A stretch of 64,000 bases of DNA from Bacillota bacterium (lineage in GTDB: Bacteria; Bacillota; Clostridia; Christensenellales; CAG-314): the NCBI GenBank assembly GCA_023458375.1, contig JAEWZT010000003.1:1-64000 (forward strand). Reading direction: 5' to 3'. A program made the translations under genes and the position numbers. Below, one piece after another: positions 46,301 to 54,881 of this stretch. Below the pieces are notes generated by a model. It did no database searches, was not told where the DNA came from, and worked only from the letters and a program-made list of their open reading frames with translations. How positions within the stretch are numbered: the first letter of the stretch is position 1; each line of letters opens with the position of its first letter.

Positions 46301-46898
46301 CGGCGGGCTTGACCACGTTTTGGCAAGCGGCGAAAACGTAAATGTGTTGGTGCTTGACACGGAAGTCTATTCCAATACCGGCGGACAGGCAAGCAAGAGT
46401 AGCCCTACGGGCGCGGTGGCAAAGTTTGCCGCAGGCGGAAAACCCATTAAGAAGAAGGACTTGGGCATGATGGCGGTAAGCTACGGCTATGTATACGTAG
46501 CGCAGGTAGGTATGGGCGCCAATATGCAGCAGCTTGTAAACGCTTTGAAAGAAGCGGAAGCTTACAACGGACCTTCTTTAATTATCGCTTACTCACCCTG
46601 CATTAACCACGGCATAAATATGTCGCGTCCCCAGGCGGAAATCAAAAACGCGGTGGATTGCGGCTACTGGCAGCTTTACCGTTACAACCCCGCGTTGGAA
46701 AACGAGGGCAAAAACCCCTTCATACTTGACAGCAAGGCTAACCCCGCCGGAAGCTACCGCGACTTTATTATGTCTGAAACGCGTTACAGCAGCTTGACGC
46801 ACTCTAAACCCGAAGTGGCGGAAGTGCTCTTTGAAAAGGCGGAAAAGGAAGCCAAACAAAGAGTTGCCAAATACGCCAAAATGGCGGGAAAAGAATGA
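43341..46898 (+). CDS. nifJ: Pyruvate:ferredoxin (flavodoxin) oxidoreductase
   Basis: A single-chain 1185-residue enzyme that oxidises pyruvate to acetyl-CoA and CO2 and reduces ferredoxin. All domains are present: the N-terminal pyrimidine-binding part (PITPSSTMAE near 27), the gamma domain, the ferredoxin-like insert with CIQCNQCAFVCP and CTGCGSCAAVCP (near 690 and 745), CAGCGETP near 820, and the TPP-binding GDGWAYDIGYGGLDH near 975. It is a hallmark of anaerobic metabolism. Its stop overlaps the VOC gene (ATGA). Confidence 0.98.
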   Translation: MRKVTIDGNTAAAHVAYALSDCACIYPITPSSTMAEVADEWAAAGRKNIFGQKVKITEMQSEAGAAGAMHGSLAAGALTTTFTASQGLLLMIPNMYKIAGELTPCVIHVSARALAAHALSIFGDHQDVMACRQTGFAMLASASVQEAMDLALVSHLATLEARVPFLHFFDGFRTSHEVSKIEEISYEDIAKLVKKEYIDDFRARALNPEHPHQRGTAQNPDIYFQNREAGNKFYDTVPQIVEKYMAQVSALTGRNYHLFDYVGAPDAKKVIIVMGSGADVCEETVNYLLQKGEKVGVLKVRLYRPFAADRFLAALPQSIEKIAVLDRTKENGSLGEPLYLDVVTALSQAGRNIKTVGGRYGLGSKEFTPSMALAVFNNLNQEKPKNGFTVGINDDVTHSSIEIKEFIDVAKKGTTRCKFYGLGSDGTVGANKNSIKIIGDHTDLYAQGYFEYDSKKSGGLTVSHLRFGPNPIKSSYLIDQAEFIACHNASYLLKYDMLDSAKEGGVFLLNCQWKKEELEEHLPALVKNQIANKKLNFYIIDGLELAKRSGSAKSQNMVMQAAFFKLANIIPAEQAEHYMKEAVKKTYGRKGDAVVQSNFNAIDLGLNGFEKVAVPSAWATTSTGAARTETTNDEYFKRFIKPVLDQEGNKLPVSAMDPAGVVPTATTKYEKRAIAVEIPKWIKENCIQCNQCAFVCPHAVIRPVLIPNGTDKPQSFETLAATGIKDAQMRIQVSPLDCTGCGSCAAVCPAVKKALVMVPAEEIKEEENYEFSLKVQKAANPLNKYTVKGSQFEKPLFEFSGACAGCGETPYIKLVTQLFGDRMIVANATGCTSIYGGSAPTCPYTQNEQGHGPAWANSLFEDNAEFGLGMALAVKQRRERAAELVEKMIAVDYCDPDLKAAGKKWLETMEDSEASKVSSAALIKALEEGVDVDLTGTQWEKEWLAGGKVCRCEVCDLARELLEMKDVFAKKSVWIIGGDGWAYDIGYGGLDHVLASGENVNVLVLDTEVYSNTGGQASKSSPTGAVAKFAAGGKPIKKKDLGMMAVSYGYVYVAQVGMGANMQQLVNALKEAEAYNGPSLIIAYSPCINHGINMSRPQAEIKNAVDCGYWQLYRYNPALENEGKNPFILDSKANPAGSYRDFIMSETRYSSLTHSKPEVAEVLFEKAEKEAKQRVAKYAKMAGKE

Positions 46899-47287
46899 AA
46901 TTTATAGCAGTCGGGCTGTTTGTTTCAGATATGAGCAAAATGGTTTCTTTTTACCGCGACGTAATGGATATGCAAACCGATTGGAAGGACAACGAGCCCA
47001 ATGCCCAACTGGAATCGGACGGTTTTTGCCTGATAATGTATGGGCGCAAGGATTTTGAGAAAATGACCTCGCAAAAATACGGCTATCCCAAAGGCACTAA
47101 CGGCACGATGGAACTCGCGTATGAGGTTAAGGACTTTGCGTCCGTTGACGCAGAATATAAGCGCGTCGTTAGTTTGGGAGCAAAGCCCGTAATGCCGCCC
47201 GCCACCGAGCCGTGGGGACAGCGGACTTGCTATGTCGCCGACCCCGAGGGCAATTTGGTGGAAATAGGCTCCTTCAACAAAGGTTAA
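46895..47287 (+). CDS. VOC (glyoxalase/bleomycin-resistance-like) protein
   Basis: A 130-residue VOC-fold protein with two beta-alpha-beta-beta-beta modules. FVSDMSKMVSFYRDVMDM at about 8-25 and YVADPEGNLVEIGSF at about 111-125 are typical, the Glu of LVEIG being the usual metal ligand. It may be a glyoxalase-like or other metal-dependent enzyme. Its start overlaps the nifJ stop by four bases, so it is in the same operon; there is no own promoter. Confidence 0.88.
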   Translation: MKFIAVGLFVSDMSKMVSFYRDVMDMQTDWKDNEPNAQLESDGFCLIMYGRKDFEKMTSQKYGYPKGTNGTMELAYEVKDFASVDAEYKRVVSLGAKPVMPPATEPWGQRTCYVADPEGNLVEIGSFNKG

Positions 47288-47347
47288 CCTCAAAACGATG
47301 AGGCAACAAAAAAGTCATATAAATAAATCCGCAAGGTAAGCCTTATA

Positions 47348-47385
47348 ACAATTATTCCCCCTCTTGCCGAGGGGGAATTGTTTTA
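47348..47385 (+). terminator. Terminator of nifJ operon
   Basis: CCCCCTC (47357-47363) pairs with GAGGGGG (47369-47375), extended by CAATT/AATTG across a small bulge, followed by TTTTA. Bases 47386-47562 are AT-rich spacer with no gene. Confidence 0.8.
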
Positions 47386-47562
47386 TAATGGGGCGCATTT
47401 TTGCGATTACTCAATTTTTAATACTTTGACTGTTTTAGGTTTATTTTTGCGCTATATATTATATTTTTTAAAGGGCGGGAACTTTTTAACTGCGGCTTGG
47501 CATTTGTTCACTTTTTGTATCCCTTTTCATATAATATCAAATATGAAAAGGGGGAAAAAGCA

Positions 47563-47811
47563 ATGGAAAAAGCCTACATAAACATTTCCGACAAGGCGCT
47601 GTCGGTAAACGGCGTAACTAACGTTGTAAGCGTCTATGAAAAAGAGGCGGTATTAATGCGCGGCGACCAAAGAGTTTCTATTCTTGGCGCCGGAATCACC
47701 GCGGAAAAATTGGAAATAGGGCAGGGAGTTGCGGAGTTTTCCTTTGAAAGCCTCCATTCTGTGGTGGTGGGAAACCGCAAAAAAGTGTCTTTTTCAAATT
47801 TATTCAAATAA
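47563..47811 (+). CDS. yabP: Sporulation protein YabP
   Basis: An 82-residue YabP family protein (ISDKALSVNGVTNVVSVYEKEAVLM near the start), needed for spore formation in B. subtilis. The start at 47563 follows AAGGGGG; an earlier in-frame ATG lies in spacer. An inverted repeat at 47521-47532/47541-47552 overlaps the edge of this ribosome site. A CATATAAT word at 47528-47535 resembles a SigE -10 box, but no good -35 is seen. First gene of yabP-yabQ-divIC. Confidence 0.92.
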   Translation: MEKAYINISDKALSVNGVTNVVSVYEKEAVLMRGDQRVSILGAGITAEKLEIGQGVAEFSFESLHSVVVGNRKKVSFSNLFK

Positions 47812-48159
47812 ATGGCAGAGCAGCTTCAACTTTTTGCCCTTTTCGCGGCGTCGGGGGTAGCGGCGGGCTTGCTGTGGACGCTTACCCATTTTTGGTGCAA
47901 GGGCAAGGCGGCAAATACAATAACCGACTTGCTTTACTGCGCCTTAGTTTCCTATTTGCTATTTATGTTTAACCTGTATTGCAATTACGGCAGATTACAG
48001 CCTTATATCGTCTTTGCCTTTGCTTTGGGCGCTTTTATTTACGCAAAAACCTCGCACAGCTACCTTGACAAAGCGCTGTCGGCGTTGTATAATAACTTCA
48101 CTAAAACGATAAGGGAGAAAAGTGATGCTAAAAGACAAAAAGACGACGCTCATCATTAG
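47812..48159 (+). CDS. yabQ: Spore cortex biosynthesis protein YabQ
   Basis: A 115-residue membrane protein with about three hydrophobic segments (about 5-25, 39-58, 64-78) and a basic tail. The sequence and place between yabP and divIC identify YabQ, required for spore cortex formation. It starts directly after the yabP stop with no gap, and overlaps divIC by 35 bases. Confidence 0.9.
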   Translation: MAEQLQLFALFAASGVAAGLLWTLTHFWCKGKAANTITDLLYCALVSYLLFMFNLYCNYGRLQPYIVFAFALGAFIYAKTSHSYLDKALSALYNNFTKTIREKSDAKRQKDDAHH

Positions 48160-48406
48160 CATATGCGCGCTTATAGTTATCGTTTTGGCTTTGATTTTGA
48201 CGACCTTTCTTGTGCAGGACTTTATATTTAAGGCAAAAATAGAAAGACTTAAAGAAGTTATCAACGACAAAGACGCGCTTATTGCGCTTTACGAAAGCGA
48301 AAAGGAATACCGCGAAAGCTGGGAATACATAAAACAAAAAGCCCTTGAAATGGGGCTGCTAAAAGACGAAGAGGTCCGCTGGATAGAAGCGAATCTTCCC
48401 AAATAA
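48125..48406 (+). CDS. divIC: Septum formation initiator (DivIC/FtsB family)
   Basis: A 93-residue bitopic protein: a short cytoplasmic head, one membrane helix (about 8-30) and a coiled coil (about 35-70), as in DivIC/FtsB of the divisome. The ATG at 48125 has AGGGAG upstream; a GTG immediately before it is an alternative. Same gene order as B. subtilis yabP-yabQ-divIC. Confidence 0.88.
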   Translation: MLKDKKTTLIISICALIVIVLALILTTFLVQDFIFKAKIERLKEVINDKDALIALYESEKEYRESWEYIKQKALEMGLLKDEEVRWIEANLPK

Positions 48407-48420
48407 CATATAAAAAAGTA

Positions 48421-48443
48421 AGCCGCAACTTTGCGGCTATTTT
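48421..48443 (+). terminator. Terminator after divIC
   Basis: AGCCGCA (48421-48427) pairs with TGCGGCT (48432-48438), followed by ATTTTT. Confidence 0.85.
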
Positions 48444-48986
48444 TAAAAGTTTTGGCATAGGATTTTACTGGGGCGCAGAGACGCGTTAATTTGGACGGTT
48501 GGCAGCCTAATTTTTTGTAGTCGTTTGATTTGCCAATTAAGTTTTGCGCAAAGTTTTGCGGAAATAGATGAAACCGTTTTGCGAAAAAATAGTATTAAAA
48601 GCGCATACTTAGAATAGCGCTTTAAAAAATTACGTTAAATTGTGTGTTTTTAGTTTTTGCGGAAATAACGGCGCGGGCATATAGCAAAAGTATTAAAAAC
48701 TCTGACAAAGAAAACAGTTGCCCGACAAGTATATAAATAAAGCGTTTATGAAAAGATAAAATGCAAAAAATGTTTTGCGGCGCGGATTATTCGGAAATAA
48801 TTAGACCGCATAAAAACCCCTTTTTAATAATACTGTTCAAAAAAAGCGTTATGTTTCGCGGCGTGAAAAAAAGTATTTTCCATTTTTTCGCCCTCAGAAA
48901 ACTAATAAGAGCGGTATTATAAAAGCAATAAGCGGGCTTTGGCGTTTTAAGTTTTTCCACAATATTTGAGGTGTTTTTAGCGGTCA
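48444..48986. other. Spacer without a supported gene
   Basis: AT-rich spacer. A 66-codon minus-strand frame at 48787-48987 lacks a ribosome site and looks like chance. GAGGTG lies 14 bases before the next gene. Confidence 0.5.
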
Positions 48987-50147
48987 ATGAGTAAAATAAA
49001 ACTTCCCAATCCTTTTATATATACCTTAGGGCGGCTCTTTTGGTCGCAGCCCAAGGTAAGAAAAATGGGCGTAAGGTTTGATAAAAAAGCGTTAAAGCAA
49101 ATTAAGCCTCCCATGCTCGTGCTTGCAAACCACACGGGCAAACAAGATTTTCATATCGTAGGCGCCGCCCTTTCGCCCTACCGCTGCAATTTTGTGGGCG
49201 CGGTTAATACCGCCGTAGGCAGAAAAAAACTTTTTGAAAAAATGGGTGTTTTGACTAAAAGGCAGTTTACCGTTTCCATGCAGTTGGTGCGCGACATTAA
49301 AGCATTGTTTGACAAAAACGCCGTAGTGGTAATTTACCCCGAGGCTCGGCTGTCTGCCGACGGACGGCTTTCCGACATTCCCCAAAGCGTGGTTAAGCTT
49401 ATTAAACTTTGCGGCGTCAATACGGTTGCCGTTAAGGCGGAAGGCTCTTACCTTCACAACAACAAATGCACCAATTTTGAAAGAAAAATTCCCATTTCTT
49501 GCGCCCTAAGCATTGTGTCAAAAAAAGAGGAAATCGCGCAGCTTTCCAACCGGGAAATATACCGCCGCTTAATAGCGGCTTTGGACTACGACGACTTTAA
49601 GTATGCAAAGGAAAATAATATAAAAATCGCCCGACCTGCTTTACGCCTAGACGGCATTTTATACCGGTGTCCTCTTTGCAATGAGGAGTTTAGCATAAAA
49701 AGCGACGATACGGCTTTGCGCTGCGCTTGCTGCGGCGGCGCTTTTAGCGTAGACGGACAGGGCGCGCTTAACTGTCCTCAAAGTTCCATTGACAGCGTGG
49801 CGAAATGGTTTGATTTTGAAAGGGAGCAAATAAAAAATTCCCTTAGCCCACATTACCGATATGAGGCGCTTTGCGACGTTTTTGCCATTGCCGACGGCGG
49901 CTTTAAGGCGATAGGGGAAATGACGCTTATCCACGACTTTTCGGGCTTTACCCTTAAAGATGCAAAGGAAGAAATATTTTTTGACGGGCGGCATTTGCAC
50001 GCCATTTCTTACGACCCCGCAAGCTGTATTTACCTTTCAACGGACGACGCGACTTTTAAAATCGCTCCCAAAGAAAACCCCTATATCGCTACAAAATTAG
50101 CCATTACGCAAGAAGAGATTTTTAAGTTTTGTCGTCAAACGGATTAA
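48987..50147 (+). CDS. PlsC-like acyltransferase with C-terminal zinc ribbon
   Basis: A 386-residue protein. The N-terminal half is a glycerolipid acyltransferase domain: NHTGKQD at 48-54 (the HxxxxD motif) and YPEARLSADG at about 117-126 in place of the EGTRS block. The middle carries a four-Cys zinc ribbon, CPLC near 230 and CACC near 247. The C-terminal part (about 280-386) is unassigned. Known PlsC enzymes make phosphatidic acid; the added ribbon and tail are unusual, so another lipid acceptor is possible. It stands alone. Confidence 0.85.
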   Translation: MSKIKLPNPFIYTLGRLFWSQPKVRKMGVRFDKKALKQIKPPMLVLANHTGKQDFHIVGAALSPYRCNFVGAVNTAVGRKKLFEKMGVLTKRQFTVSMQLVRDIKALFDKNAVVVIYPEARLSADGRLSDIPQSVVKLIKLCGVNTVAVKAEGSYLHNNKCTNFERKIPISCALSIVSKKEEIAQLSNREIYRRLIAALDYDDFKYAKENNIKIARPALRLDGILYRCPLCNEEFSIKSDDTALRCACCGGAFSVDGQGALNCPQSSIDSVAKWFDFEREQIKNSLSPHYRYEALCDVFAIADGGFKAIGEMTLIHDFSGFTLKDAKEEIFFDGRHLHAISYDPASCIYLSTDDATFKIAPKENPYIATKLAITQEEIFKFCRQTD

Positions 50148-50708
50148 TTTTATTTTTATACAGCTTATTGTAAACCCCGCAAATTTTTGTTACTATAAAA
50201 AGAAGTTATTTGCTATTTCACTCCGCGCAATTCCGCTTACTGCTGCTAAAAATTATTTAAAAAGCAAACACAAGAGATACTTTTGCGCCGATGTAAATTG
50301 CTTGGAGACTTTCCTTAGGAGGTTTTGCATGGCTTGAAAGCGAATACGGCTACTTGAAAGAACTGTTAAAAACAGATAAATAGTATTTACATTTTTTGTT
50401 AAATAACTGCTAAAACTTTTGATTGTTGCCGCCATTGTTGAGTTAAACTTCTAGCAATATAAATAAAAGGAGTGGGATATTACCATCCTTGTTTAAACTA
50501 TAAACGCTTTTTTGTTTTAGATTTAACCCTTTAACTAAATTATACCTAAGCTGTAAGTTAACATATTTACCGTCAACTTCTGATTGCATAGTCGGGAAAT
50601 AAGCCGTTGAATGATTTTACAAGGCAAGGCTAAGGTCAACTTATCTCAATTATCCGCAACGGCAGAACGGTTTTACTTTGCTAGTTTGTGTTGCGCCCAA
50701 GCCTTTTT
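50148..50708. other. Spacer without a supported gene
   Basis: AT-rich spacer. A strong AGGAGG with ATG at 50329 opens only two codons before a stop; one base earlier, an 18-codon open stretch continues to 50383, which may be a decayed small gene. Nothing else supported. Confidence 0.45.
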
Positions 50709-51086
50709 CTATATAATATGCGAAAATAAGGGGCGCACCAGCTGGGGAATATACTCCGCTAACATTTTAGCGACGGATAAATGCACTGCCGTTTCCTTCA
50801 TGTCGCCGCTTTTAGCGTTGGAAATACCTTCGTATATTCTTAAATTCAATTCGTATATGTCTGCGTGCGGCAAAAAAAGTTCAGTTGTTTCCCGCAAGTC
50901 TATCCAATGTTTCTCCAAATCGTCGCAGTCGCGCGTTGCCAGCGTTTCCGCTTTGGCTTTTTCTATGCAAATTGAAATCTCATCGGCAAGCGAAGTATAA
51001 TTATTTTTCAAATATAAACACTCAAATATACCTACCGCCAAAATAACCGCAAGCACCGCCGCCGCAATTATTATGCCTTTGTTCAT
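50709..51086 (-). CDS. DUF4363 family protein
   Basis: A 125-residue protein with one N-terminal membrane helix (about 5-24) and a helical outside domain containing a W at 61 (LEKHWIDLRETTELFLPH). It matches DUF4363, usually found next to DUF421 proteins in Clostridia. It directly follows the DUF421 gene without a gap and uses AAGGAGG inside it. Function unknown. Confidence 0.8.
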   Translation of the reverse strand: MNKGIIIAAAVLAVILAVGIFECLYLKNNYTSLADEISICIEKAKAETLATRDCDDLEKHWIDLRETTELFLPHADIYELNLRIYEGISNAKSGDMKETAVHLSVAKMLAEYIPQLVRPLFSHII

Positions 51087-51785
51087 TTATTTTTCCTCCT
51101 TTTGCGGTTTAGTGAGCAGTTTTTTTTCAACGTCAAACACAGCATAGGGCCTGCCCTGAGGCTGCAAAAATATGCGCCCCTTTTCGTCGGCGGTAAAAAG
51201 CAAAACATTTTTTAATTTTACCTTTTTAGCGCGCAAAATCTCTTCTATGTCCCCCTTTTTTACCGAATAGCGCGCCATATCCTGCTCCTCCCATTTGCCC
51301 GACAGTATCAAAGGCACGGGAAGCGTCTGCTCTTTATCTTTTAGCTTGCAGTTGGGCACAACGGACAGCTGTCCGTTTGTTTCCATTAAGCCGTAGTCAA
51401 TTTCTTCTATTGAAAAATATCCCGCCGACCGCACCGATTGGAGCAAATCGTTGACCTGCATATTCATGCGCTTTAAGGCATATTCGTTAATGCCTTGCTT
51501 GTCAATTACCATTACGGGCTTGCCTGAAATGACCTCTTGCATCTTAGGGCTTCGCAGCAGCAAAATTATAAGCTGGTGAATAATAAATATAGTGGCGATG
51601 GCTACAATTCCGTAAGTTATGGGAATGCTTCTGTCTGCCATAGGTATGCAGGCGAGTTCGGCGATAATTAAGGTAATTACAAATTCAAAAGGCTCCATTT
51701 CGCCGATTTGTCTCTTGCCCATCAAGCGCATAACTACCAAAAGCACTAAAAATAAAATTAAAGCCCTTATCAAAATTATCAGCAT
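51087..51785 (-). CDS. DUF421 (YetF-like) membrane protein
   Basis: A 232-residue protein with three N-terminal membrane helices, including RLMGKRQIGEMEPFEFVITLIIAE at about 21-44, then a cytoplasmic YetF/YcaP-type domain with INEYALKRMNMQVNDLLQSVRSAG and SIEEIDYGLMETNGQLSVVPN. In B. subtilis such proteins are spore or stress membrane proteins. It is paired with DUF4363 as a two-gene operon. Confidence 0.9.
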   Translation of the reverse strand: MLIILIRALILFLVLLVVMRLMGKRQIGEMEPFEFVITLIIAELACIPMADRSIPITYGIVAIATIFIIHQLIILLLRSPKMQEVISGKPVMVIDKQGINEYALKRMNMQVNDLLQSVRSAGYFSIEEIDYGLMETNGQLSVVPNCKLKDKEQTLPVPLILSGKWEEQDMARYSVKKGDIEEILRAKKVKLKNVLLFTADEKGRIFLQPQGRPYAVFDVEKKLLTKPQKEEK

Positions 51786-52284
51786 AGCTTTATCTTTTGC
51801 CCTTAAAAAATATTTATACGTTTACGCGCTTTGGATTGCCGTCGTAAAAGTTAAATAAAAAATAATAAAAACAGCGGCAATACTGTTTTAAAAAGCCTGT
51901 TAAAAGCGTTGTAAGTTTTTCCTGTTGCTTTTTTTGAGTTGAAACTATGACAACCGTTCAATGCAAAGATTTTTTTGCCTGTAACCGTATTTTTGATTTT
52001 AGATTTTTAGCGGCGTTGTTTATACCGACAATGATTTTTAGATATGGGGTATTGCAGGCAGACTTTGACTTAAAATTATAATAACCGCCAAAGCAATCCA
52101 AAGGCTTCCTTTTGAGTTTGACTGTAAGTTCAACGGTATAAAAAAGCCTTATACAAAAATACTAAATAAAAGAGATAAAACGTTTCGCGCGCCGACATAT
52201 GAAAAAGGTTTTACACAAAAGATAAAGTTTAAATAAAGAAGCAAAAATAAGATTTTGATAATAACAAAAAAGGGAAGTAAAAAT
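51786..52284. other. Divergent spacer between DUF421 gene and LysM-CAP gene
   Basis: No gene seen. Very AT-rich near 52160-52284. No promoter close to consensus stands out by eye. Confidence 0.5.
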
Positions 52285-52983
52285 ATGATATTTACAAAAA
52301 AATTATTTGTCAAAGCGTTAACATTAGCCGTTGTGCTGGTTTGCCCATTTTCCTATTCGGGAGCCGCGCTGGCGGACAGTATGCCCTTTGACTACCAGAT
52401 AGAGCAAAGCGCAAATCAAAACGCTTTGCAATACGCCCCGCAAACCTATAAGGTTCAACCGGGCGACAGCATGTGGAAAATAGCCGTAAAATACGAAATC
52501 GGTCTTGACGAATTGGCTAAGGCAAACCCTCAAATAAAAAATACCGCCTTAATTTATGTCGGTCAAGCAATAAACATTCCCCAAGGCGCCCCCCTTAAAA
52601 GCTTTGAGGACGAAGTATTAAGGCTTGTAAACGAAGAGAGGGCTAGAAACGGACTGCAAACCTTAAAGGCAAACTGGCAGGCGGCAAGGGTTGCGCGGAT
52701 AAAATCGCAGGATATGATAAACAACAAATATTTCGGGCACACTTCGCCCCTTTACGGCTCTCCCTTTAAAATGCTGGAAAGCTACGGACTTAGATTTTCC
52801 GCGGCAGCGGAAAACATAGCAAAGGGGCAGAGGACGGCGCAAGAGGTAATGAACGCGTGGATGAACTCGCCGGGGCACAAGGCCAATATTTTGAACAAAA
52901 GCTTTACCGAATTAGGGGTGGGCGCCGCAAAAGATTCCAACGGCACGCTTTATTGGACGCAGCTCTTTTTAAAGCCGATATAA
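52285..52983 (+). CDS. Secreted LysM-CAP domain protein
   Basis: A 232-residue protein: signal peptide (1 to about 31, ending AALA), one LysM domain (about 54-98, YKVQPGDSMWKIAVKY to INIPQ) and a CAP/SCP domain (about 107-231) with HTSPLYGSPFKML, ENIAKG and WMNSPGHKANIL. It resembles the YkwD/SafA-type proteins of spore formers, which bind peptidoglycan. The start at 52285 follows AAGGGA; an earlier ATG ten codons upstream would add a tail before the signal peptide. Confidence 0.92.
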   Translation: MIFTKKLFVKALTLAVVLVCPFSYSGAALADSMPFDYQIEQSANQNALQYAPQTYKVQPGDSMWKIAVKYEIGLDELAKANPQIKNTALIYVGQAINIPQGAPLKSFEDEVLRLVNEERARNGLQTLKANWQAARVARIKSQDMINNKYFGHTSPLYGSPFKMLESYGLRFSAAAENIAKGQRTAQEVMNAWMNSPGHKANILNKSFTELGVGAAKDSNGTLYWTQLFLKPI

Positions 52984-53413
52984 TTTTATATTGTTTTAAC
53001 AAATTGTTTTATAAACTGATAGCGGGCGGAAAGGATTTATTCTTTCCGCTTAATTTATATTGAGAAAGCTCATTTTGGCAGTATTTCAGCAATTTAATGC
53101 ATTTACTTATGAAGATAATGTTTCATTTTTATTAACACCTAATAAAAACGAACATCAAGCAAGGTTTTAACGGAATGTTAAAGCTTTGCAAAAAAATAAT
53201 CTAAAATATGGCTAAAAACTTAAAAAAATATTGCCGTCTTAACGGTTTTTTTTACATAGCAACAGCTTAAAATTATTAGTTTAAAAATTTTTACGCGATA
53301 TATTTTACGGGTGGGAGGGTATTAAAAAAACATTAGCTTTCAACTGTAAATCGGCAAAACAGAAGATACAAAAAACCCGCCCAATAAAATGCGGCGGGTT
53401 GGTTATTTTAAAC
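52984..53413. other. Convergent spacer with two terminators
   Basis: A hairpin GCGGAAAG/CTTTCCGC (53026-53033/53042-53049) probably ends the LysM-CAP message. On the minus strand AACCCGCC (53400-53393 side) pairs with 53381-53374 and is followed by a T run, ending serS just past its stop. No gene in between. Confidence 0.7.
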
Positions 53414-54691
53414 TTATTTCTTTTCTATTTTGGCAAAGCCCGTCCGTTTTTGCAAAGGCAGCGGCACGTTTACGCTTCCGTCGGGGTTTTGGCATTGCTC
53501 AACTATTGCGGGAATCAGCCTGCTGGTCGCAAGTCCGCTGCCGTTTAAAGTGTGGACAAAGCGTATTCTGCCGCTTGATTCCTCTCTGAAACGGGTGTTG
53601 TTGCGCCGCGCCTGATAATCGTTGCTGTTGCTTACGCTGCTTATTTCTTTATATATGCCCATGCTGGGAAGCCAAACCTCTATGTCGTAGGTGCGCGCCA
53701 TTGAAGCGGAAATATCGCCCGCCGCAAGCTTGCTGACCCTAAAATGCAGCCCTAAGTTTTCTACCAGTCCGCTTGCCTTTTGCACAAGCTCGGCAAAAGC
53801 TTCGCCGCTGTTTTCGGGGTGTGAAAAGCAAAACATTTCCACCTTGTTAAACTGGTGCCCCCTAATCATGCCGCGTTCTTCCGTGCGGTGGCTACCCGCC
53901 TCTTTGCGGTAGCAGGGCGTATAGGCAAACATTTTTGAAGGAAGGGCTTTTTGCGGCAAAATTTCCCCCGCGTAAAGGTTTACCAGCGCCGTTTCCGCCG
54001 TAGGAAGCATAAACTGCGACTTACTTCCGTTTTCCTCAATCCAATAGACGTCCTCGGCAAATTTGGGAAATTGTCCCGCGCCGAAACCGCAGGCGTAGTT
54101 AAGCATGTGGGGGGGAAGTATAAACTTATATCCGTCGGCAAGGTGCTGCTCTACAAAATAGTTTAACAGCGCCCATTCCAAAACGGCGCCCCTGTCGGTA
54201 TAAATCCAATAGCCGCTGCCGCCCAGTTTTGCCCCGCGCTCGTAGTCAATTAAACCCAAAGAGGTGCAAAGATCAACGTGGTTTTTTGTTTCAAAGGCGA
54301 ATTGCGGTTTTTGCCCCACAATTTTTATTACTTCGTTATTCTCCTTTCCGCCGGAAACTATGTCGTCGTCGGGCATGTTGGGCAGCGCCGCCGCCTCTTC
54401 TTTTAACTGGCTTTCAATTTGGGCAAGCTTCGCGTCAAGCTCTTTTATTTCTTCCCCTACGGCGCCCATTTGTTCAATTAAGCCGTCGGCGTTTTGTTTT
54501 GCCCTTTTTAAAAGGGAAATTTCCTGCGTAACACTATTGCGCTTAGCCTTTAACCCTTCCGTTTTGGTAATAATTTCTCTCCTTTGCTTGTCAAGGGAAA
54601 TAATTCCTTCAAGGTTAAAAGTCCCGCCGCGTTTTGCAAGCGCCTGTTTGACGTATTCCGTTTTTTCCGTAATCAATCTGATGTCTAACAT
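53414..54691 (-). CDS. serS: Seryl-tRNA synthetase
   Basis: A 425-residue class II synthetase charging tRNA-Ser. It has an N-terminal coiled-coil arm (about 28-105), motif 2 TPCYRKEAGSHRTEERGMIRGHQF near 257-280, and motif 3 near NGSGLATSRLIPAIVE (about 389-404). Full length. It is divergent to cysS, with a shared control region, and has no T-box leader in the short upstream stretch. Confidence 0.97.
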   Translation of the reverse strand: MLDIRLITEKTEYVKQALAKRGGTFNLEGIISLDKQRREIITKTEGLKAKRNSVTQEISLLKRAKQNADGLIEQMGAVGEEIKELDAKLAQIESQLKEEAAALPNMPDDDIVSGGKENNEVIKIVGQKPQFAFETKNHVDLCTSLGLIDYERGAKLGGSGYWIYTDRGAVLEWALLNYFVEQHLADGYKFILPPHMLNYACGFGAGQFPKFAEDVYWIEENGSKSQFMLPTAETALVNLYAGEILPQKALPSKMFAYTPCYRKEAGSHRTEERGMIRGHQFNKVEMFCFSHPENSGEAFAELVQKASGLVENLGLHFRVSKLAAGDISASMARTYDIEVWLPSMGIYKEISSVSNSNDYQARRNNTRFREESSGRIRFVHTLNGSGLATSRLIPAIVEQCQNPDGSVNVPLPLQKRTGFAKIEKK

Positions 54692-54753
54692 ATTTTTTAC
54701 CGTTATCGCCCGCTAAATTAACTTTAACGCGCCCCCTTTAAGTGATTTTTAGT

Positions 54754-54859
54754 CTAGCACACTTTTTGCAAAAGGACAAGCGCTTGTCTGGGACTATTTT
54801 TATAAACAAAGCCAGGTTGTTTTACTTTGCTTGACTAATTATGCCGCCGTTGTTACAAT
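54754..54859. promoter_or_regulatory. Divergent serS/cysS promoters with palindrome
   Basis: For cysS: TTGACT (54831-54836), 17-bp spacer, TACAAT (54854-54859) with TGT before it. For serS on the minus strand: TTGTCC, 17-bp spacer, TAGACT with TGC before it (about 54754-54782). A perfect 14-bp palindrome GACAAGCGCTTGTC lies at 54775-54788 and covers the serS -35 box, so it may be an operator. Confidence 0.65.
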
Positions 54860-54881
54860 TTAACGCATAAAGAGGTTTAAA

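Noticed and set aside
48787..48987. 66-codon minus-strand frame before the PlsC-like gene
   Set aside because: No ribosome site; composition of spacer DNA.
50327..50383. Small gene with AGGAGG and ATG at 50329
   Set aside because: Stops after two codons; the 18-codon open stretch is in another frame. At best a decayed remnant.
50611..51000. Plus-strand frame opposite the DUF4363 gene
   Set aside because: Overlaps a supported gene and lacks a ribosome site.
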